The translations under genes were made by a program, and so were the position numbers. Under the pieces are notes generated by a model, which saw only the letters and a program-made list of their open reading frames with translations, was not told the DNA's origin and searched no databases. Positions 58,223 to 64,000 of a stretch of 64,000 nucleotides of DNA are shown in pieces. The DNA is from Jacaranda mimosifolia (lineage: Eukaryota; Streptophyta; Magnoliopsida; Lamiales; Bignoniaceae): positions 14,336,501 to 14,400,500 of the forward strand of contig CM032133.1 in NCBI GenBank assembly GCA_018894105.1, in the 5' to 3' direction. Numbering within the stretch: the stretch's first letter is position 1; every line of letters begins with the position of its first letter.

Positions 58223-60446
58223 TGCTGGAATAGTGCCTTGCAAGCTAATTAGATTGGCATGCAAACTATTTCACTTGTGATATAATCTTAATTGAATGAT
58301 ATTCATTAAATGGCCATCTTCATCTTATGCTTATATTTACTTCACTGGCATTTGGTTGAAGCCCTTAGATTACAAAAGATTACGGGATTTAGTCATGCAC
58401 TGGGTGGTGATCATGAAACAAGTTTTACATGGTCATGATTTTAAATCTTCCAAGTCATAAAATCTTTTGAGACAGGGCATCTAAGATTTGATAGACTTGC
58501 ACTAAGATGCATAAATCCAAGGGTCGGATATTGCTCCGTGTCATGAGCAAGGCCATATGAGATATAGGTGAGTGTTGGTAGGTGCTTGTAGAGAACAAGT
58601 TCATTGAAGGCCCGGAGAATCCACTAGATAGCCGAAGAGGTAAGTTGGTGGTGGCAAGTTCTCCAGCTTATGTTAGTGCATATAATTAGTCCTTTGACGC
58701 AATGATCCATGGTAACTTTGTGTTTAGGTCCTCATGCTTTGACTTTTTCTTGGCCATGTAGCGGGTTGTTCAGGTGGAGATTGGACATGAGCTACTTAGA
58801 CATGGAGGTTTGTGAGATCTAAGATGGGATTCGATACCTTGTCTTGTGAAGGGCGAGTACATCCCTATGTATTCTATAATGATTGATTTCAAGAAACTTT
58901 TGCGCAAGGTAGTATGACATTTTGGAAAATGAGTTTTCCAAAGATGAGGTCATAAAGGGGAATCGAACACAAGGAATAGAAACATAGAATCAAGGCTATT
59001 AGGGAGTCGATAAATATCTTACCCTAGGCCTCTTTCTTGAGATAAAAGACGGAATGACAGTATTTGCATAGTACGTGGAGAGCTAGAATGGTTCTCCAAA
59101 CGTATTCATTTTGGCCAATTAGTTGGGCACCATAGGCTTAATGTTGGACATCGACCATGGAGATTGGGTACTCTTCAATTAATAGAGATTAATTTAATTG
59201 AGTCATTAGTTTAAATGAGTTTAAACTAATATGAATATTTGATGTTCTATAATTCACAAAGAGTTTTGAGCCCATGTCCAATGAATGGTAGAATCTAATG
59301 GGTCATACACAAAAGCCAATTGCAAATCCTACTAGATGAAGGGGAATTTTTAAAAGTTAGAGAAATTCCTTTATGACCTATTTTGGAGGTAGACGGTTGT
59401 AGTCATTTTTGGCTTGATCAATTTAATTGTTAAATTGATCTAATTAATTTAAGGAGTTAAATTAAGACCAATTAATTAAGGAGTTAATTATTTGGTGTCA
59501 CATGACTATCAATTGGTCAAGTTAAGGAGTCAAGTTAATAATGACTTGCTTAAGAGTTAAATCAAAGGATAATTAATTAAATTAAAGTGTTTAGTTTAAT
59601 TAAAATGAAGAATTAATTTTGGATGGAAAATTCAAACGAAATGTTCATTTGGTGTGGCATTATAATTTATTTGGATGACATTTTATGAGATAAAATGAAG
59701 ATTCCAAATAAAATTCAAATGCATACAAAATTCACATGCCACTTGCTTGGCAACTTGCAAGCAAGTTGGCACTAACTTGAGGAAGGTGTGATGCCACCTT
59801 AGCGTCACATCATCCTCCCTCTATATATAGATATAGGAAGGGGTGGACAACTCACCCGTGAAAGCAAGTATCTAGATCTAATATTAAATTCTCTCTTTTT
59901 CCCTCCAATTTCCCAAGTGTTGCCTCATGTGTTGAAACTTCACTTTTCTTCATCTCCTACCTCCAAATCAATCCTTCATCCTTACATTTCTTCTCTTTTT
60001 CTCTAGCTAACATTGAGAAGAAAAGGATTGTGCATTGGTGTGTGGATGTTTTCATTAGAGGCAAGACAATTAGATTGCTGGCCTTTGGAGATCCTCTATT
60101 TCTGGCATTCACTTGGAGACTTTTCTAGAGAGCATTTTCATTTTCGGTTCCAGCTGAATTTTGGACTATAGATCCATAAAGGTGTTGGTAAGTTCACTAA
60201 AAATTTCAATAGGAGGAAAAATCATTTTGTTGGGCCAAAGTTGCTCCAAATCCGCTGTGCCCCTAGGAGATAGTTTTCAAGGAGTTTAGATCTTCTTCCA
60301 AGTTTCTTGATTTTGTGAAAGTCAAGGTAATCCTTATGCCAAATCTGAATCATTGGCATGTTTAGATCCTTAGCTTCATGCGTAGCCTAGTTATTTTAGC
60401 ATTCTTATGCTTTGATAATTGGATCCTAATGCTATATGTGACTTCA
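58223..60446 (+). repeat. Copia-3 5' LTR (2224 bp)
   Basis: It starts tgctggaatagtgccttg and ends gctatatgtgacttca. It parallels the solo LTR 49970-52223 throughout (ggtgatcatg, gaatccactagatagccgaag, ggccaattagttgggcacca). TATA-like ctctatatatagatatag is at 59818-59835. Confidence 0.9.
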
Positions 60447-60448
60447 AG

Positions 60449-60460
60449 TGGTATCGAAGT
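60449..60460 (+). promoter_or_regulatory. Copia-3 PBS
   Basis: tggtatcgaagt, two bases after the LTR, matches the plant initiator tRNA-Met primer site with few changes. Confidence 0.8.
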
Positions 60461-62451
60461 CTATTTCATGCTATGATTTAGATTTTTGATTGATTGATTC
60501 ATGTGATTGTTGATCAAAATCTCCAAATAATTGATCCAACCTATGGATTGGAGTGTTTGGATGATGTTGTATGTGGCTCCTTTGCTTGATGAATTGAAAA
60601 CATGCTAAGATGAATTTTAAGTGTTAATTCATATGATTAGTATGTTTTAATTAATAGTTGCTAATGTTGAATTTTGATTTAGCATTAGATGGTTTTATAT
60701 GTTGATATAGCATGATAAATTTGGCCCTAAGATGTTTTGGTCATTTTTGGATCCAATTTGATTGGAGTTTATTGGAGATTTTTGAAGAATATGACTCTTA
60801 CTTAAACTTGTTTTTGAAAGCATGATTGAGAACTTGAAATTTTTGAAAGGTGTTTTCAATATGGAGTTTTATCAATATTGTGTGATTTGAAGTTTAGGAG
60901 GTGTCGTAAATTTTTTGGTGCACAAAAGTTGAACCAAAATTGAGATGGCTCGAAAGTGACTTTGAAAATAGGGCACTGTTTGCCCTGGCCGGGCATTGGT
61001 CAGGCAGCGGGCTCACTTAGTGTGTACCTGCTGCGTGGCTGTGTAGCCAACGCCGAGCAGATAGTAGCAGTTTTCGATTTTGCCCAAGTCAACCTATTTG
61101 CTTGTGTTCTTATTGTGGCTAAAAGTGTTTTGAATCATGCTATATTGATGCACAAGTGTTGTACAAGTTCTCAAAATTATGTTTGATATTTTTTATTGCT
61201 TTTAAAAACTTGTTAAAGTTAATGTTCAATAATGTTGAATAATTGTTATGCTTCATCTTGCTTGGCCAATTAATTGTTTATGAGATAAACATTTAATTGT
61301 TGGAATTGAATGTTAATTCTATATTTATTTATTATTTATTTAATTTTTGAATGGATGGTGAATGAATGTGGATGATCATGAACCTTTAATATTGATTTTA
61401 TTTGTTTCAAGCTGTTGAAAATGGTTGTATTAAATTGGGGCTTACATGCCTCTTAATTTCTATCTTGTAAATGTTATGAGAATAAAATCACTAGGAGTGA
61501 GGATTTCTCTCTCATGTAAATGTTACAAGGAGCAAAGAAGATCAGTGGAGGCATGAAGACCCATGAATGTATGAGGATGCACTCATGTAATGATTGGATT
61601 TAATCAACCTACTTAAAATCAACTAAGTAGTACATCTATGGCTCTAAGTGTATCACTTGGTTAAGGCTCATGGTCATCCCACCCTAGCAGCATGCTTGGC
61701 GCATTTACTTATTTGTGCTTTCCATATCCTATTGATATATGAGATGCATGTTTAGGATATAGAAAACTTAAATAAGAAGATAAAATGATGAAATCTTTGC
61801 AAGCAAGAAAAACCATCGATTTAGAATGTCTAAGTTCTTCCAAATATTAAGTCAAAGTGAATACAAATTAAAAGGAGTTTTAATTAATTCATGCCTTCTA
61901 CCAATAGTTATGTCATGATGATGTTACCATCTTTGTGTGATGGCACTCAGTCACGGGGGTCACACTTAGATGGAAACCTGTAAGCATATACTTAGCATAA
62001 GATGCACTTTTGATTTGAGGCTTCTCATGCGTTGGCACTTGGTCACAGAGGATGTCGTGAAGCGGTCTCGAATCAAAGTATGATTGGAAGGTCTGACTTA
62101 ACACCCAGTAATGTAGATGGCGCACGGCCACGTGGGTCTACATAAAAAGTGAGGAAAAATACATCAAGAGTTGCATGAGATGCAATTAGCAAATATTGCT
62201 TACCTTTCAATTATTTGTGGATGGCACTCGGTCATGGTGGTCCGCTTACAAGTCCTTGGGATCTTGATTCTTAGTAGGAAATAAGATTTCCTAAATTCTT
62301 TTAGGGGTTAAAGGATTTGAAGAAATAGTGGGAGAAAAACATGCAAAAACATGCTTGAAAGAGTATGAACATATTTTCAATATCAATATTCAATCATATG
62401 CTTATACTTCTGTTTTGCCTCTTATAGATTTTTGAAATCTTCAAAAACAAA
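60461..62451 (+). other. Copia-3 untranslated leader with internal repeats
   Basis: About 2 kb separates PBS and gag. The phrase tggcactcggtcacgggggtc recurs in variants at 61941, 62033, 62118 and 62222, spaced 92, 85 and 104 bp. An open frame at 60956-61186 has no recognisable domain and I leave it uncalled. Confidence 0.7.
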
Positions 62452-63033
62452 ATAACTAAGAACCTACTCCATACTATTTTGGAAACTAATAAGCTCATCG
62501 GGCCTAACTTCCAGGATTGGTTGAGAAACCTCAAGATAATTCTAGACTCCGAAAAAAGGACCTATGTCCTTGATCAAAGTCTGCCGAACACCTTGGGCGA
62601 TGACACTACTAATGAGGCCCATGAATTGTTCACTAAGTTTGTAGATGATGATCTACAAGCAAGATGCCTCATGATGGCTTCCATGACCAATGAGCTCCAA
62701 AAGACTCATGATCATATGAAACATGCTAGTGAGATCTACACACACCTACAAGAGTTGTATGGTGTTCAACCAAGACACGAAAGGTTCACTTCGTCAAAAG
62801 AGCTCTTTAGGTCAAGGATGGTTGAGGGTTCGAGTGTCTATGATCACGGGCTCAAGATAATTAGACTCATCGAAAAGCTTGGACAACTTGATGTGATCAT
62901 GGACAATGACCTCTATGTGGATTTTATCCTACAGTTATTGCCCTCTTCATTTGACCAATTCATCATAAACTTTAATATATCCAAGCAAGAGGTAACGATT
63001 AACGAATTGGTGAATATGTTGGTGACTACCTAG
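62452..63033 (+). pseudogene. Copia-3 gag
   Basis: The frame is open from before 62479. The family's N-terminus (ILETNKLIGPNFQDWLRNL) suggests a start at 62452, which now reads ATA. UBN2-like motifs: DDDLQARCLMMASM, LQELYGVQ and DLYVDFILQLLPSSFDQF. It ends at TAG 63031-63033 after MLVTT, where the frame otherwise continues unbroken into the basic linker and knuckle, so the stop looks like a point mutation. Confidence 0.8.
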
Positions 63034-63039
63034 GCGACG

Positions 63040-63585
63040 ATGAAAAAGGAAAAGCCTTTTATGCTTGCTTCCTCTTCTAAGTTTAAGGGTCCTAGAAATG
63101 GAGGTAAAAGAAAGAATAGTTCTTCCTCCAAAGAGAAACAACCCTTGAAGAGTTCGAGGGGAGTCAAGAAAAAGAAAGAGGCTAGGATCAATGCTACTTG
63201 TTTCTATTACGGTGAAAATGGCTATTGGAAAAGGAATTGCAAAGCTTATCTTGCAACCCTTGAGAAGGGTATGTACTTTATTGAAGTACACTTAAAGACT
63301 AATTCTTCTTCATGGGTATTTAATACAGCATGTGGTTCTCACTTTTGTAATGCATTACAGAGGATGGAATGAAGAAAGAGTCTTAATAAAGGGGATATGA
63401 TCCTCCACCTAGGAAATAGAACAAGAGTTGTCGCTATGGTTCGAAGCATTGTCAAGTTAGACTTGGGGAATGGTTGCATTATATTGAATCTTTGTTATTA
63501 TGTACCCAATCTTGTTAAGAACATTATTTCTATTCCCATTCTTGATAATGAAGGATATGATTTTGTTATATCAATGGGATATTGA
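63040..63585 (+). pseudogene. Copia-3 zinc knuckle and protease
   Basis: A Lys/Ser-rich linker leads to a knuckle reading CFYYGENGYWKRNC: the second Cys and the His are both Tyr. The protease box is WVFNTACGSHFC, with the catalytic Asp replaced by Asn. LHLGNRTRVVAM and CYYVPNLVKNIISI follow (63397-63585). Two key active-site changes plus a stop at 63370 make this copy inert. Confidence 0.8.
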
Positions 63586-64000
63586 AAGCATTAAAGAATG
63601 GTTCTTTAATTGCTCAAAGTACATTAAATAACGGATTATACATACTTGATTCTCAACCTTCATTAACGCACATTCAATCAAGTAAAAGAAAATTAGATAA
63701 CCAGGAGGATGTCATCCTATGGCATGTAAGACTTAGGACATATCTCTAAAAATAGGATGAACAAGTTAGAAGCTCTCAAAGCACCAATCCGAAATGAACT
63801 CCATGTACTCCAATAAAGCATGGACTTTGGTAGAACCATTGGAAGGAATAGTTCCCTTTGGTTGCAGGTGGATCTATAAGTGAAAGCTTGGAGTCGATGT
63901 AGAGGTAATGACCTTTAAGGCACGACTAGTGGCAAAAGGTTACACCCAAAGACCCGGTATCGATTTTGAGAAAACCTTTTCGCCGGTTGTAATGACTAAG
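63586..64000 (+). pseudogene. Copia-3 pre-integrase stub joined to RT
   Basis: The pre-integrase region (LYILDSQPS, HISKNRMNKLEALKAP) runs to about 63790. It is followed directly by the RT start (MNSMYSNKAWTLVEP, GCRWIYK-stop-[32 protein letters not shown]). The entire integrase core is missing. The window ends within RT. Confidence 0.85.

Larger units (their letters stand above)
58223..64000 (+). mobile_element. Copia-3: Ty1/copia retrotransposon, 3' end outside window
   Basis: 5' LTR, PBS, 2-kb leader, gag, protease, a short pre-integrase piece and RT are visible in plus-strand order; the window ends inside RT. The left flank aagtg (58218-58222) should recur after the missing 3' LTR. It inserted in the gypsy gag zinc knuckle. 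Integrase is deleted. Confidence 0.88.

Noticed and set aside
60956..61186. 76-codon ORF in the copia-3 leader
   Set aside because: No recognisable product and it lies in an untranslated leader; could be an upstream ORF but unsupported.

Overview
This is AT-rich plant nuclear DNA, most likely from a eudicot. The evidence is one intact, eight-exon ankyrin/PGG-type membrane protein gene set in a dense field of plant-type transposable elements: Ty1/copia and Ty3/gypsy LTR retrotransposons, a LINE, and hAT-, Mutator- and CACTA-like DNA elements. I see no rRNA, tRNA, CRISPR array or bacterial-style operon. Element boundaries were read by eye from paired termini, target-site duplications (TSDs), primer-binding sites (PBSs) and translated motifs.

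Layout. 1-4.6 kb: a 95-bp degenerate tandem repeat, a ~445-bp tandem array inside a possible inverted-repeat element, and the last exon of a broken gene. 4.65-8.47 kb: copia-1, minus strand, with both LTRs but without reverse transcriptase. 9.03-10.01 kb: a ~1-kb foldback whose two arms both carry a zf-GRF zinc-finger coding fragment. 10.7-12.5 kb: a CACTA-like MITE and a solo LTR. 13.4-18.2 kb, minus strand: the only convincing host gene, whose exons join without a break into a 773-residue protein (gag-like N-terminus, ankyrin repeats, PGG domain). 19.9-23.5 kb: a Mutator-like element and a hAT-like MITE. 23.5-29.0 kb: copia-2, plus strand, lacking integrase. 29.2-37.8 kb: two members of one hAT-like family (the second ~1.3 kb larger, with a GC-rich cargo), a LINE 3' end, and a duplicated GTAAC-rich host repeat. 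37.8-46.5 kb: AT-rich tandemly duplicated DNA with GC-rich islands and a ~690-bp tandem array.

46.5-64 kb is a nested tower of retrotransposons. A minus-strand copia LTR is split by a plus-strand solo LTR of the same family, with a perfect 5-bp TSD. The internal region of that minus-strand copia appears to be cut by a minus-strand gypsy element. The gypsy is in turn cut inside its gag zinc knuckle by copia-3, a plus-strand element that runs off the window end. All three named copia elements have lost a different part of pol, and none looks autonomous.

The host gene and copia-1 can be compared inside this window. The N-terminal ~90 residues of the ankyrin/PGG protein look like the gag N-terminal domain of the neighbouring copia element, which suggests an old gag-to-host fusion.
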